From Ryuthela nishihirai (taxonomy: Eukaryota > Arthropoda > Arachnida > Araneae > Heptathelidae): a stretch of DNA of 64,000 nt. The notes below the pieces were generated by a model. It was not told where the DNA came from. It saw nothing but the letters and a program-made list of their open reading frames with translations, and did not search any database. The stretch spans positions 22,175,404 to 22,239,403 of the forward strand of contig JAWZYU010000034.1 of the NCBI GenBank assembly GCA_038380435.1. The letters are read 5' to 3'. Of this stretch, positions 1 to 11,349 are shown in pieces. How positions within the stretch are numbered: the stretch's first letter is position 1; the number at the start of each line of letters is the position of its first letter. The translations under genes and the position numbers were made by a program.

Positions 1-929
1 ATTCCGGCAGAAATTTTGGCTAAAAATCGCAATTTCCTGACTATAATTAGTTTATTTGGGTGAAATGCAATTAAAAGTATTGATAAATAAAGTTCTGCCC
101 AATTAAAAATCACGCTTTCAGTAATACTAATGCTCTTTGTACTGCTGCCATTACAGACAACTAAGCGTAGTGGTTTTGTTTTCGATCATTTCAAATTAAA
201 GTTTTTAGAACCATTAGAGTAAAATAAAATTCTTTAAAATTGAAAGTCTGCTGAAATATTGATTGAAAGTCGATATGTGTAATTCGTGGATGATGCAATT
301 TCCTTTAGTAATAAAATCAGTATTTTTGCATTAAAAGTTTAGAAAGCATTACAATTCTAGTAGAGGTATAAATAGCCCAGAGTATGTGGAATCACAACTG
401 ATCGATAATCTAAATATGGTATGGCAGAATAAAGGAATAGACTAAATCGGTACTACTTGATGCTATTTACAGACTTAGCATGCGCATACATTAACTGCAC
501 ATTCAAATAGATTTATTTTTAAACTTTATCATAAATTTTTTCAAGCAGAATCAACAGATAGAAAAGTATATATCAAAGATTTAAATGTTATTTTTGATAT
601 TTAAATAGCAAAAGTTGAAAAAAATTAAAATTTCTGTTCAGATTTTTTTTTTACAACTACAGGACTGAAACTTACATCTCTGATTACTAGAATTCAAAAG
701 ATGAAACTGCCCCCCTCTGATGAATCTGATAAAAACAAAAAGGTCATTTTATGGATAACTTAGCATTACAAATTCTCTCAAGAAATGACTATTATCCTTT
801 TGCTAGATAATTCAATGTGAAAGTTGGTACTGAGGTGGGTTGGTGTCTGAAATAAAAGAATAATATATCAGAAAAAATACATAAGAGAATGACATGAACT
901 TGTTCCCCCTTCTCAAAATATATAAAATA
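1..929. other. AT-rich non-coding stretch, nothing recognised
   Basis: AT-rich sequence with short homopolymers and frequent stops in every frame. I see no domain, repeat pair or tRNA-like promoter box. It lies upstream of the first recognised IFT56 exon and may be 5' intron or intergenic DNA. Confidence 0.5.
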
Positions 930-2183
930 CACTGCTGGCCATTAAAAGTGCAACACCAGGAAGAACTCATCAGATTGTCCCGAAATATGCAAGATGGGTA
1001 CCCCATGGGAGAACGTGGTGTAAATGATTCAGAGCGCTGCAAATATGCACATCATGTGTGACAGTAACTCCCCCTGGAAGTGGTATAAGAGGATATTACA
1101 AAGACTCAGTGTAAAGCACTGGAATTGTGTTGCTTGCAGTTGTTGCACACTAAAGGATCAAGTATTCCCCGTTGAAGAACACGGCATCCATATGACCAGG
1201 TTTCTGACTTTGATCGAGGGAGAATTGTGGGATTAGGGGAAGGCAGATTATCGTTACTGAGGCATCAGTGCTCGTGTTGGACAGAATGCTGCTACAGTGA
1301 TGAGAATATGGCATCAGTGGGTAGAGGAGGAACGAACTCAGTGATGTGAGGGATCTCAACAGCCCTGTCACACAAACAAACGAGAGGGCAGACATCTCGT
1401 GTGCATGGTTTTGAATGATCGTATAGCCACATCAAATACCTTAGCTCAACAGTTAGGGTGTGTTGCACATCAACCAGTGTCCATACATATGCAACTGCAG
1501 TGGTGCTAAGAACGTTGTGCATAGATGTGTGAATGGTATCGCATTGTCTTTTCAGACAAATCCTACTTCAGTATGCAGCACTATAATGGATGAATCTGTA
1601 TCTGGCAGTACCGCAGAGACAGACTCAGTGAGATGCACCTCATATGCATTACTGGTACTTTGAGCAGCCAGCATTACATCACTGAGGTGTTGGAGTCTGT
1701 AGTCGTACCTTTGCTTCAGGGGCTCTCTGGTGCCATTTACCAACAGGACAATGCCTGACCACATGTGGCATGCATCGTCCAACAATTCCTGGATAGCCGC
1801 CATGTGACACTTCTGCCTTGGCCTGCATGTTCACTGGATCTGTCCCCAATTGAACATGTCTGGTCCATGATCTCATGATGACTAGCACACCAGACACCAG
1901 CAGCTGCTATAACAGATGAACTTTGGCTACGTATTGAAACTACATGGACTGACATTCCCCAAATATACATCAGATGTCTTATCTTCTCAATGCTGGACTG
2001 TGTAGGTGGCAGTTATTGCCACTCATGGTGGCTTCACAAGATACTGATTTCTTTGTATTCCACAAGTCTAACCGAGTTGTATTTGTAATCATTTGATTCT
2101 TGTAACATAAGTTATGCATTCACTAAATATGGCTTTGATAGCTCTTGTCTTTCCTGTTGTTGCACTTTTAATGGCCAGCAGTG
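930..2183 (+). mobile_element. Tc1-like DNA transposon, family A, decayed copy
   Basis: The ends are inverted repeats (left CACTGCTGGCCATTAAAAGT, mirrored at 2161-2183) flanked by TA (928-929 and 2184-2185), the target duplication of Tc1/mariner elements. Inside is a broken DD34E transposase on the plus strand. The N-terminal helix-turn-helix part (about 1180-1345) reads like FDRGRIVGLREG with NAATVMRIW. The catalytic part carries YQQDNA (about 1739) and LDLSPIEHVW (about 1835-1865). Stops and frame changes show it is dead. A second, longer copy of the same family lies at 43164-45444 on the other strand. Confidence 0.9.
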
Positions 2184-3559
2184 TAGATACAACTGAATGG
2201 GCAAATTATTATATACACCCTGATAACAATATGCAAAGCAGAAGTATTGTGTAGTCATGTAGGGCACTGAACCTGGCAATGCCTATAAATAGAGGAGGTC
2301 TCTAGGCATTGGAAAATAGTCACATAAAAATAATCACGAGTAAAAGCAGTGACATAAGTGAATTTAATCATGACTAGATAGTAGGTGGGAGGAAGGCCAG
2401 TTTTCAATTACTGCAACTGTTAGGATTTCCATGTCAGACTGTCGCACACATACACCAAGACTATGTGAAATACAGCATACTTCCAACCAGTGGGAGAAAC
2501 CAAAAATGTTAATGTTCAAATGATTTTGAGGTGAGCATAGACTGTCCTGCATTATTACAAGGAATTGCACAGCTACTGTGGAGCAGATAATGTCAGAATT
2601 GAATGAGAGTGCATCCACAAGCTTATGCACAAAGACTATCCATTGTACCATGTAAAAAATAGGCTATGGTAGTCAACGTTCACATTGTGTTCCCTTGTTG
2701 ACTACAAGGCACCGAAAGATTAGGCTGCAGTTTGCAAAGTCTCATCGCAACTGGAGTGCGGAGTACTGGAAACACGTCACCTGATCTATTTTGGTTTCTA
2801 CTCTATCACACCAATGGGAGGGTACTGTGTGGTGTAAACCACACAAAGTGCTGAACCCAGCTTGCCAAGTTGGGCTCATACAGGCAGGTAGAGGCAGTGT
2901 AACAGTTTGGGGTGCATTTACATGATCTTTCTTGAGGCCCTCATACCCATCGAGACCTCCATCACCAGCACAAGGTATGTGATCCTCACTGACCATCTAT
3001 ATCCATTCGTAAAGATTCTCTTTCTTCACCATAATGCCATCTTTCAACAAGACAATGCCACATTGCATACTTCTTGAGTGGCACTAATTGGCTCTAGGAG
3101 CATTCAAGTGAGTTTAACACACTCGAAAGCCTTCCCCCCCCCCCCTATCACTGGACCTTAACCCCATTGAGAATTTGTGGGATGAATTGGAAAAATCTGT
3201 CAAGCCTGCCAATCCCCACTGGCAACTGTGAATGCTCTACAACAGGCGATCCAATAGTTCAAAAAGTCCCAATGTGTAAAATGTAGAATACAAAAATAAA
3301 ATCACCTTAAAAACACCAGTGTAGATTTATGTACATTGTGAAAGTTTCTTGTTGTTAGAAGTGCACAGATGAGACAAGATGAAGATAATTTAGCTAAGTT
3401 CAGTGTAATATAGTAGCTACACTTACAGTTCCAAATAGATGGAAAGGAATAGTGGCTTCTTGATGAGCGAACTTGATGGTATTAATTCAGGAACATTGCA
3501 GGATCACTTTGTAGTAAAATCCACACAATATTAACAAGAAATTGTTGAAGCACATCATA

Positions 3560-4741
3560 CACCAAAGTGCCATTGAATTAGGGATAGGAGACATTATCCA
3601 TTCAGTACATCAAGTCCCACATTTGCGCACATGCGTGGCTGAAACTCTGGTCATATATAGCTGTCAGCTTTGGCTTCCAAGCATTCATTGTGAGACGCGA
3701 AATGGAAAAGGCATGGGATTTTGATGCATTTGACAGAGGGCAGATAGTAGGTGCCTGACAGATGGGACACTCCATCTCTGAAATTGTCAATGAACTTGGA
3801 TTTTTCTCATATGATAGTTTCAAAAGTGTTCTGGGAATATTAAAATTCTGGCAAAAAAAAAAACTAGTACCTGGACAAATTGCAAAGGACAACCAGCCTT
3901 GAATAATCATGGGCTTTGTTGTCTGACCCATATTGTACAGACTGATAGGGGCAAGACATTATCTGAAATCACCTCCCATCTGAACGCGGGTTCCAGCTGG
4001 GAAGTCAGTGCACGGACCGTGCAATGCTCACTTCATTGTCTCAGTTTCGGGAGGCACTGACCTATGAGAGTTCCACTTCTAACAGCACGGCACCGGACTC
4101 AACATCTTGTCTGGGCTAAAGAACTTCGAAAATTGGCAGCGGATAGCCTGGAGTGATGAATCCTGATTTAAACTTCATCACGCCAATGGAAGACTGAGGG
4201 TATGGCGCCAACCCCATGAAGCCATGGATCCTGCATGTCAGGTTGGGAACAGTACAAACTGGTGGTGGCTCAGGGAAGGCCTGGGGTGTCTTGGTACGTG
4301 TACCAATGACTCTCAGTGCATCCTGGTACGTAGAACTCATGGCTGATCATTTACACCCATTTATGGCCATCATGCATCCCAATGGAGATGGCATCTACCA
4401 GCAAGACAACTGTTCATCTCACAGGTCCAGGTTGGCTACTGCATGGTTGCAGGAGCATTCTGCTGACTTTGAAATAATGAATTGGCCACCTAGAAGCCCA
4501 GATTTAAATCCCATCAAAAATCTTTGGGATACAGTTGAGCAGAGTGTTTGGGCCTGTGTCACATCAGCGATGACCTTGAGAGAATTATGGACAGCTCTGA
4601 AGGATGCATGGGTCGCCATACCTGTGGAACATTTATGTAAGCTTGTGGAGTCCTTGCCTCATCTTGTGGTGGCCGTTATCAGGATCAGAGGGAGTCTAAA
4701 TATTACTAAGTTGCTATCCCTAATTCAATGGCACTTCAGTG
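3560..4741 (+). mobile_element. Tc1-like DNA transposon, family C, inside the inverted-repeat element
   Basis: The inverted ends CACCAAAGTGCCATTGAATT and its mirror (4715-4741) are flanked by TA (3558-3559, 4742-4743). The mirror arm of the host palindrome keeps the empty site (CACATCA-TA-AAACATAG on the minus strand near 5585-5605), which proves a clean insertion at TA. It encodes a Tc1 transposase remnant, described separately. Confidence 0.92.
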
Positions 4742-4746
4742 TATAA
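3703..4746 (+). pseudogene. Tc1 transposase pseudogene
   Basis: Its role was to cut and paste a DD34E Tc1-type transposon. The N-terminal half (from ATGGAAAAGGC near 3703) still reads FDRGQIVGA but has several stops. The last 176 residues (4216-4743) form one open stretch with DGIYQQDNCSSHR (second catalytic Asp) and RSPDLNPIKNLWD. In this family the last motif is normally PIEN, and the Glu is the third catalytic residue. Here it is Lys, so the protein would be inactive even if expressed. The open stretch should not be taken for a host gene. Confidence 0.88.
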
Positions 4747-6005
4747 CATAGTAGAAACCTTCCGATGGTAATATCAGGATCTAGATTTTGAAACATACAA
4801 ACATTCTTCGTCAGCAAAATGGTGGTGGCTTCTGTGTTAAATTATATTGTGAGAAGGTATATTTGAAAAAACATTGATGTAAGAGTCATATTATTATTGA
4901 GATGTAGTATCAGATGATATGCATGATGGCACATTTTTATTGTTGTGTGTTATTAGAAAATTGATGGTACTTTTTGTTGTTAATGGGATGCTTGGATTTG
5001 GGAAGTCTTTTTAGTAGAAGTTTCCAGGTTGTGGGTAAAATTTGTAGTTCATCGTTACAGCAGAAATTATTGTTGATATGAATTATTTTTTCACTTTATG
5101 AAAGTTTAAATTTAGTATTAGGATTTGAAATAATTCTGGCTTCTTTGAAGATTGGAGTTGCATTGTGGTTTGTGGCCAGAATTATTTCAAATACTAATAC
5201 TAAATTTAAACTTTCATATAGTGAAAAAATAATAATTCATATCAACCAAGATTTCTGCTGTAATGACGAACTACTGATTTTACCCATAGCCTGGAAACTC
5301 TTACTAAAAGACTACAATCCAAACATCATTCATTAACTAAAAGTACTTCCAATTTTCTAATAACACATGACAATAAAAATATGCCATCATGCATATCATC
5401 TGATACTACGTCTCATGCATATGCATATCAATAATAATATGACTTTTACATCAATGTTTTTTCAAATATACCTTCTCACAACGTAATTTAACACAGAAGC
5501 TACCACCATTTTGCTGATGAAGAATGTATATTGCATGCTTCAAAATCTAGATCCTGATTTTACCATCGAAAGGTTTCTACTATGTTTTATGATGTGCTTT
5601 AACAATTTCTTGTTAATATTGTGTGTGATTTTATTAACAGTGTTCCTGAATTAATACCATCAAGTTCGTTCATAAGAAGCCACTATTCCTTTCCATCTAT
5701 TTGGTACTCTAAGTGTAGCTACTACTTCATTAAACCGAACTTTGCTGAATTGTCTTCATTTTGTCTCATCTATGCACTTCTATGAACAAGAAACTTTTGC
5801 AATGTACATCAATCTATACCAGTGTTTTTAAGGTTATTTTATTCTTGTTTCTACAGGTGATCCTCCCTTCATGGGGTGACAATAACACTTCTGTGTTTTC
5901 AACACCTCATTGAGTCCTTAGCAAGACGTCTGGCTGTTGTTGTGAGGTCAAAATATGGAGCAACAGTTATTAGGTTGGCGTATATAATAATTTCTCCATT
6001 CAGTT

Positions 6006-6465
6006 TAGTTTTTCCCTTCCTTTACTGTGAAATGTGTAAAATATATTCTCTTGAGGAGATTAAGTGATTCAAACAGCAATACATCTGGACAGTATTTTTC
6101 TCATTGTCTTCCACAGAATTTTAAGGCTTTTTCATATTTCTAAATCTGTTTTAAGTAACATTTCTATAAGTAGGTATAAAATAGTTAGGCACTGACTAAG
6201 TCATTGATGTAAAGTAGGAATATAATTGAATCAGAATCTGTAGATGAGGTAATTTAGGTTATATGAACCCCTTGATTTGATTAAAAAAAAACTTCAAAAC
6301 TTTGCTTTGTGAGTAATTAAACATTTAAAATATAAAGTTGCGTTGCTCTTCCTATCAGTGTACTTGTGTTGCGGTCTGTTGCAAAAGTGACACTCAAGTT
6401 TTTAATGCACCATAAAACCACAAAATATATTAAGTAGCATGAATATTCTCATTGATTTAATTTTA
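6006..6465. other. Short spacer between two transposons, nothing recognised
   Basis: About 460 bases of AT-rich sequence between the Tc1 element ending at 6005 and the mariner-like element starting at 6466. No coding or repeat signal was identified. Confidence 0.5.
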
Positions 6466-7768
6466 TGAGGGTATTCAATAAGTTCCTGACATGTGGCTGT
6501 AGATTTTTACTCATTCCTTTAAAGTTAATAAGCATGTTGTTTTTGTTTTAAAGCTTGTCTAAACTTGTCATTATGTGTTAAAAACAAAGACCATATCATA
6601 ATTACTCTGTTTACTGGAAGCACATAAAATTCTGTCTGTGAAATCTGTGTGTTGTTGCTATGGAGCCTACTCAAGACAGAAAGATTTTACATTTTCACAA
6701 GGATGAGGCTTGGGGATAACAAGGAAAAAAAATCATGCTTATTTATCAAGTGTACATTGGAATCATGCATGTTCATATAGCACTGTTACGGGATGGATGC
6801 ACAAATTCAGAGGACGGCAGAACTGCAAAGACCTCCCTCATGCAGGAAGACCAAAGAAGGCCATGAGTGAGAGAACCATCTCTGCTGTTTATGAACTCAT
6901 TAAGGAAAATCCCCACATCACCACTCAGGTTATAAATTTAGATGTGCGTGTATCGATTGGCAGTGTGGAAACAATTTTTTATCAGCATTTAAAGTTCCAA
7001 ATGATTTATGCCAAATGGGTACCTCACAAACTGATGGAACAGCAAAAAAGGCTAGAGTCGGCTTGTGCAAGGAGATGCTGGCAATGTTTGAACCTGGTGG
7101 CCATAAACAGTTAACATCATTGTCACAGGTGATGAGATGTGGTTTTATTACTATACAGCTCCCTGAAAGATCAGCAACTATGGGTTGCAGAAGATGAACA
7201 GCGTCCACAAATCCTCTGACAAGACTTTCACTCAAGGAAGATGATGTTCACAACTTTTTTCAATTCCCAAAGAATGGTAGCTGTGGACACCTTACTTGAA
7301 AAAATGACTATAAATGGCCGATACTACAGCAGCATTGTTTTGCCCAAAATGGTTAAGGAGATGAAAGAGCAGCATCCAACAACAGGTGTGTCAAGGGTTC
7401 CCTTTCTTCATCAACAGTGCTAGTGCTCACAAAACTATGCAAGTTGTGGCCTATCTGGAGCAGGAACAAATCAAACAGCTGTCCCATCCTGCATATACAC
7501 TTGATTTGATTGTTTCCTAAAATTAAAAAGGAATTTGCTGGAAGCCTTTTAAAGGGTGCAAGACTTTGCAAAATGCATTTATTCAGTGTTGCGGAGTATT
7601 CCCCAACTAAAGTACCACCAAACGTTCCAGAATTGGCATAGATGTCTTCAACTTTACATAGATGCTGGAGGGGAGGGAGTACTTTGAAGGACAATAAAAA
7701 TTTCGTTGAGGTAAGTGCAATGGTATTTGTTCTGCAGATGTATGTCAAGAACTTTTTGAATGCCCTCA
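6466..7768 (+). mobile_element. Mariner-family DNA transposon, decayed
   Basis: The inverted ends TGAGGGTATTCAATAAGTTC and its imperfect mirror (7742-7768) are flanked by TA (6464-6465, 7769-7770). An ORF-like region begins at ATG 6660 (MEPTQDRKILHFHKDEAW). Its conserved pieces include a helix-turn-helix region (TVTGWMHKFRGRQ, GRPKKAMSERTI) with AKWVPHKLMEQQKRL at 7009-7053. Then come VTGDEMWFYYY (first catalytic Asp, 7125-7157) and FPRMVAVDTLLEKMTINGRY. Frames shift repeatedly, so it is inactive. It ends about 390 bases before an IFT56 exon. Confidence 0.85.
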
Positions 7769-7770
7769 TA

Positions 7771-8160
7771 ATAGAAAATTATGAAAGAAATAAGAAAGGC
7801 ATACTTCAATTAATGAGTCCAAATAACAGCAAAAACTTAAAAAGCTAAAATTTGTATCAAAATAAAGTGGAAAATAAAATGCAAAAATATACCCTTCTAA
7901 GAAAGTTTCAGAAAGGCAATTGTAGTGAATATATTAGTTCTTTGTCTTTTAATCTTATTTTAACTGTGTATATTTTTTTGTAAACTTAATATATAAACTA
8001 ATTCTGAAATGTTGAAATTCCACCATATTTTAATTACATCACATTCTACAGCTTTTTGCATCAGTATTAATTATTTGATCAATTTTCAAGATTATTATTT
8101 TAGTTTTGTATATATACTAAATTTTATCATATTAATATCATGTAAAATTGCATTTTATAG
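7771..8160. other. Intron end upstream of the first seen IFT56 exon
   Basis: AT-rich sequence ending in the acceptor TTTTATAG at 8153-8160. The open frame running through 8009-8245 is in a different frame from the exon and carries no recognisable protein. No initiator exon of IFT56 could be picked out here. Confidence 0.5.
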
Positions 8161-8295
8161 CTTCTTTCAAGAACAAAACCTGCGCCTGGGCCAGGTGCTT
8201 CTACTACATCTGATACAAGAAACAGATCAAAGGTCCCAAGTCTAGAAGACTTTCTGAAAGAAAGAGATTTTACTGGTGCTCTTACCTTACTTGAA
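8161..8295 (+). CDS. ift56: IFT56 (TTC26) exon a: N-terminal region
   Basis: First recognisable exon of the only host gene in the window. IFT56 (TTC26, DYF-13 in worm) is a tetratricopeptide-repeat subunit of the IFT-B particle. It moves cargo, notably motility-related proteins, along ciliary microtubules. The exon runs from acceptor TTTTATAG to donor GTGAGT and gives 45 codons in phase 0, beginning LLSRTKPAPGPG and ending SLEDFLKERDFTGALTLLE. This matches the N-terminus of animal IFT56 (known form MMLSRAKPA, then EELLSKRDFTGAITLLE). An in-frame TAG sits just upstream, so the initiator Met must come from an earlier exon that I could not identify. Nine exons (8161-62139) join in frame to 333 codons, about 60% of the usual ~550-residue protein. 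Confidence 0.93.
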
Positions 8296-8663
8296 GTGAG
8301 TATTTTGCAAGAAAACAGTGAAAGGCTTGAAGTTTCAAGGTTTTTATGTTAATGCTATTTTTAGTCACATTTAGAACTGCTTTGACAGTTAGGAGTAAAT
8401 ATGTAAATTTTGCAATCAGACCTGTAGTGGTACATAAGAGAAAACGATACTTGAAAGGTATTATTGCAAGTGTATAAGTTTGAAAACCACTGTTGTGTAG
8501 CATGTAGGTCACTGAGCTATATACTACACAATTATCACAATATTTTCTAGCATGTAGGTCAATGAACTCAAACATATACAAGTACTATAAATTTAATTAA
8601 ACTCTCTAACACTGTATGTGATATATAATAAAGGCTAGCAGAAGTAATAAAATATATTATGTA

Positions 8664-8825
8664 CAGTATTAGGGACCTGGGTTCGAGCCTCGGGTAAGGC
8701 ATGGATGTATGTGTCGTTTTCTGCTGAGGTCCTGCCATCCTCTCAGACCTTCTACTGTGGCATATAAACTGACAGGCTCCTGTCAGACCTCTGTGGCAAG
8801 CAGCTGCTTGAGGGGATATATTATA
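8664..8825 (+). mobile_element. SINE family 2, 5'-truncated
   Basis: Matches the other copies from AGGGACCTGGGTTCGAGCC (internal promoter B box) to the 3' block CAGCTGCTTGAGGGG. The A-box part is missing. The best full copies are at 45914-46090 and 40804-40992. Confidence 0.85.
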
Positions 8826-9067
8826 GAGTTTTGCTAGATTTATGATACATTGCGATTTTTATTATATACAGTAGACTCTCTCTTATCTGGTCTTGGCTCA
8901 ACTGGCCTTCGCTTTAACTGGTCATACCAAGAAGTGGAAGCAAGTCGCCACTTGCTTTGCTTATTTGCTTCAGTTCCAAATAGCGGAAGCAAGTTGCCAT
9001 GTGTTTTTTTACAGTACAGTACATATTTGCTTCAGTTCTTCTTTGTGAATATTACAGTGTACTGTGT

Positions 9068-9349
9068 CCCCGCCCTGCCCACGGTCAGTAGGGGACACCG
9101 ATGGGCTTGGAAAGGCCGCCGTCCGTCGGATGGGACGTTAAGCCGTGGCCCCGTGTGCGGGAGAGCCATACCCTGTGCACGTTAAAGAACACGCTGGATG
9201 GCCTTGACGGGAGGCTACCATCTGTCTCCCAACAGCTGTTCCAGTGGGTCCCCTCCCCCAACCTTCTCTGAGCCTTCGGGGTCCATGTGACCTGACCATT
9301 TAGCCCATGGTGTGCAAAAAAGTGCTGCTCAGAGGTAAAACAACCCAAA
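9068..9349 (+). mobile_element. SINE family 1, 5'-truncated, with 15-bp TSD
   Basis: The body starts at the CCCCGCCCTGCCCACGGTC block and ends GGTAAAACAACCCAAA. It is flanked by the perfect repeat TACAGTGTACTGTGT (9053-9067 and 9350-9364). This shows that it was inserted into the Tigger-type element by target-primed retrotransposition. Confidence 0.93.
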
Positions 9350-9414
9350 TACAGTGTACTGTGTATACAAGAGTGTGTGTGTGTTCTGATCTATTAATTA
9401 TTGTGTGATACAAA

Positions 9415-11010
9415 ATGAGGGGGTACAAACGTAAGCGTAATGTCATTATGATGGAGATGAAATTAAAAGCATTAGAGTGTATTAACAAAGGTAATCCAGT
9501 AAAGCATCTTTGGGATGAACTAGGTGTCGGTAAAAGTACAGTAAATGACTAGATAAGGAATAGAAAATACTACAAGATTTTTGCACTCAAGTCGAGTCTA
9601 AAAAAACGCTTTTTTCTTGGAAAAATGAAGCCGAAAAATGAAGTTGTTGATGATGCACTTTGGCTATGGTTCATGCAAGAGCATCGAAAAGGAACACCAA
9701 TCAGTGAACCAATCTTGAAAGAAAAAGCATTAATCCTTCTTCTAAAATCAGTAAATGGAGCAGATTTTTCAGCAAGCGAGGGATGACTTTCTCGCTGAAA
9801 AAAACAGCATGGTGTTCATTACCTTAGTGTTTGTGGTGAGAAATTGTCAGCTGATCCTTTAGCAGCAAAGAAATTTTCAGAAAAATCTTTAGTGCTTATT
9901 GAAGAAGAAGGCCTATGCACAGAACAAATCTACAATGTAGATGAGACTGGGTTAAATTTTAAACTTCTTCCAATGAAAACGTTTGTGACAGTGCAAAAAA
10001 TCTCAGCATCAGGATTTAAAACAAAGAAAGAATCACTGTGGCTGTGTGTACAAATGCTGCAGGTATGCACAAACTTCCTCTTTTTGTTATTGGGAAATCA
10101 GCAAAACCCCGAGCATTCAAGCATTTAAATTTAACTACTCTGCCAGTTTACTACAAAGCTCAAAAGTCTGCTTGGATAGACTCGTATTTGTTTAAAGAGT
10201 GGTTTTTTATAGAATTCGTTTCCAAAAGTAAAAAACCACTTGACAAGTCTTAAAATGCATATAAAGGCCCTACTTATTCTTGACAATGCCCCAAACACAC
10301 CCAAGTGAACTCATTTCTGACAACATAAAAGCCATGTGTATTCCACCTAATGTAACATCTTTAATGCAACCAATGGATCAAGGCGTGCTTGTTAGTTTAA
10401 AAAGGTGATACAGGAGAAAGCCCCTTTAAGAAATTCTACAACGAACCCAAAATGACATAATAGGATTTTTAAATGCCTGAAAACAATAAATATGAAGGAT
10501 GTGACCTACATGTTGGCAAGAGCTTTTGAAGAAATGCCTCATACAATGTGAAGCCATGGAGAAAATTTTGGCCTGAAGTTGAAAACTGTGTAGAAAGTAC
10601 CAAAGACGACAAAGATATGATGCCAAAGATATGATGGATAATGACAATATTTCGCTGCTTAATGGCTTTAAACTGTTACCTGGATGTGACATACTTGAAG
10701 ATGGCATTGAAAAATGGTTAAAAGGTGAAAAAAGTTGGAAAATGAAACACTGAATGATGATGAAATTATCAATGCAGTCTGCTGAGATGGGAATGGAGAA
10801 GAAGCAGAGAATGAAGAAGAAGAAGAGGAAGAAGGGAAAGTTAGCCATATTAAAGGAAAAGAAGCTTTTGATATTGCAGTAAGATACATTGAACAACAAC
10901 AGGCCTCATCTGCGATTGATGTGATATTTATTAAAAAATGGCAAGACTTTGTAGGTAAAAAAGTGTTAAGTTCAAAGAAACAAAAAAAAAACATGGACTT
11001 TTTTAAGTCA
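9415..11010 (+). pseudogene. Tigger/jerky-like transposase pseudogene
   Basis: Starts MRGYKRKRNV at 9415. A CENP-B-type DNA-binding part follows (LKALECINKGNPVKHLWDEL), broken by a stop near 9549. The DDE domain keeps EQIYNVDETGLNFK (about 9922-9963), a block like AVCTNAAGMHKLPLFVIGKS (10038-10095), then [29 protein letters not shown] (second Asp, about 10268-10291) and [14 protein letters not shown]. The tail is acidic (a run of Glu near 10800-10840) and ends with KKWQDFVGKK. Several stops and frameshifts make it non-functional. The family normally catalyses cut-and-paste transposition at TA sites. Confidence 0.88.
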
Positions 11011-11349
11011 GTACATATATCATATAATTTCACTCAATGTGTATGTGTTCTACTAAATAAATTTTGCACATCTCATATTACTTTTATCATCTTTTATCAC
11101 AAATATTACAACAAGAAAACATGAGAAAACAATGAGAAAACAACAAGAAAACGTGAAAAAAATATGTTATTCATCCATAGTATACTCTTTATAAAACATA
11201 AACTTAAAAACTTGAAGATGCAATCTTTAAAAACTTAACCTTAAAGTTCTAGGTTTCTGAAACTGAACTCACTCTGGTGATCAAGTATATTTTTAACTGT
11301 TTTCAGAAAATGTGAAAATTTATAGCCTTATCTGAAGTATGTAACAGAA

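Larger units (their letters stand above)
3253..5854. mobile_element. Long inverted-repeat (foldback or MULE-like) element
   Basis: Two arms of about 680 bp mirror each other around a 34-base centre (5141-5174). The left arm runs 3282-5140 (minus a Tc1 at 3560-4741) and the right arm 5175-5855. Landmarks in both arms include the AAACACCAGTGTAGA-like block, the AGATGGAAAGGAATAGTGGC block and the TTTAAATTTAGTATTAG block next to the centre. The flanks share AGGCGATCC (3244-3252) and AGGTGATCC (5855-5863), which looks like a 9-bp (perhaps 11-bp) TSD. Long terminal repeats plus a 9-11 bp TSD are typical of Mutator-like elements, but no transposase is present, so the class is inferred. Confidence 0.75.
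2190..6005 (+). mobile_element. Tc1-like DNA transposon, family B, split by a nested insertion
   Basis: The left end (CAACTGAATGGGCAAATTAT) and right end (about 5970-6005) are inverted repeats flanked by TA (2188-2189, 6006-6007). The transposase reads on the plus strand up to LNPIENLWDELEKS near 3160-3200, stops making sense at 3252, and resumes at 5864 with the family C-terminus (HLIESLARRLAVVVRSK, about 5900-5960). The middle (3253-5854) is a foreign inverted-repeat element. A related uninterrupted copy at 38523-39668 shows the original join. The left end is only 6 bases from the right end of the Tc1 at 930-2183. Confidence 0.85.
8869..11110 (+). mobile_element. Tigger/jerky-type (pogo superfamily) DNA transposon, decayed
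   Basis: Begins with ACAGTAGACTCTCTCTTATC, the type of end seen in Tigger/pogo elements. It contains a degraded jerky-like transposase. I found no mirrored right end, so the 3' limit (about 11110, after the transposase tail) is approximate and the element may be 3'-truncated. A SINE interrupts the 5' leader at 9068-9349. Confidence 0.8.

Noticed and set aside
4216..4746. 176-residue open frame as a host gene
   Set aside because: It is the C-terminal half of a Tc1 transposase inside TA-flanked inverted ends and lacks the catalytic Glu.
5514..5560. Second hammerhead candidate (CTGATGAAG in the right arm of the inverted repeat)
   Set aside because: No GAAA box at the right place (CAAAA instead) and no stem I pairing.
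8009..8245. 78-residue frame as the IFT56 first exon
   Set aside because: It is in the wrong frame; only the frame starting at 8161 matches IFT56.
10426..11033. Minus-strand Ser/Phe-rich open frames
   Set aside because: Antisense of the acidic, Lys/Glu-rich tail of the Tigger-type transposase.
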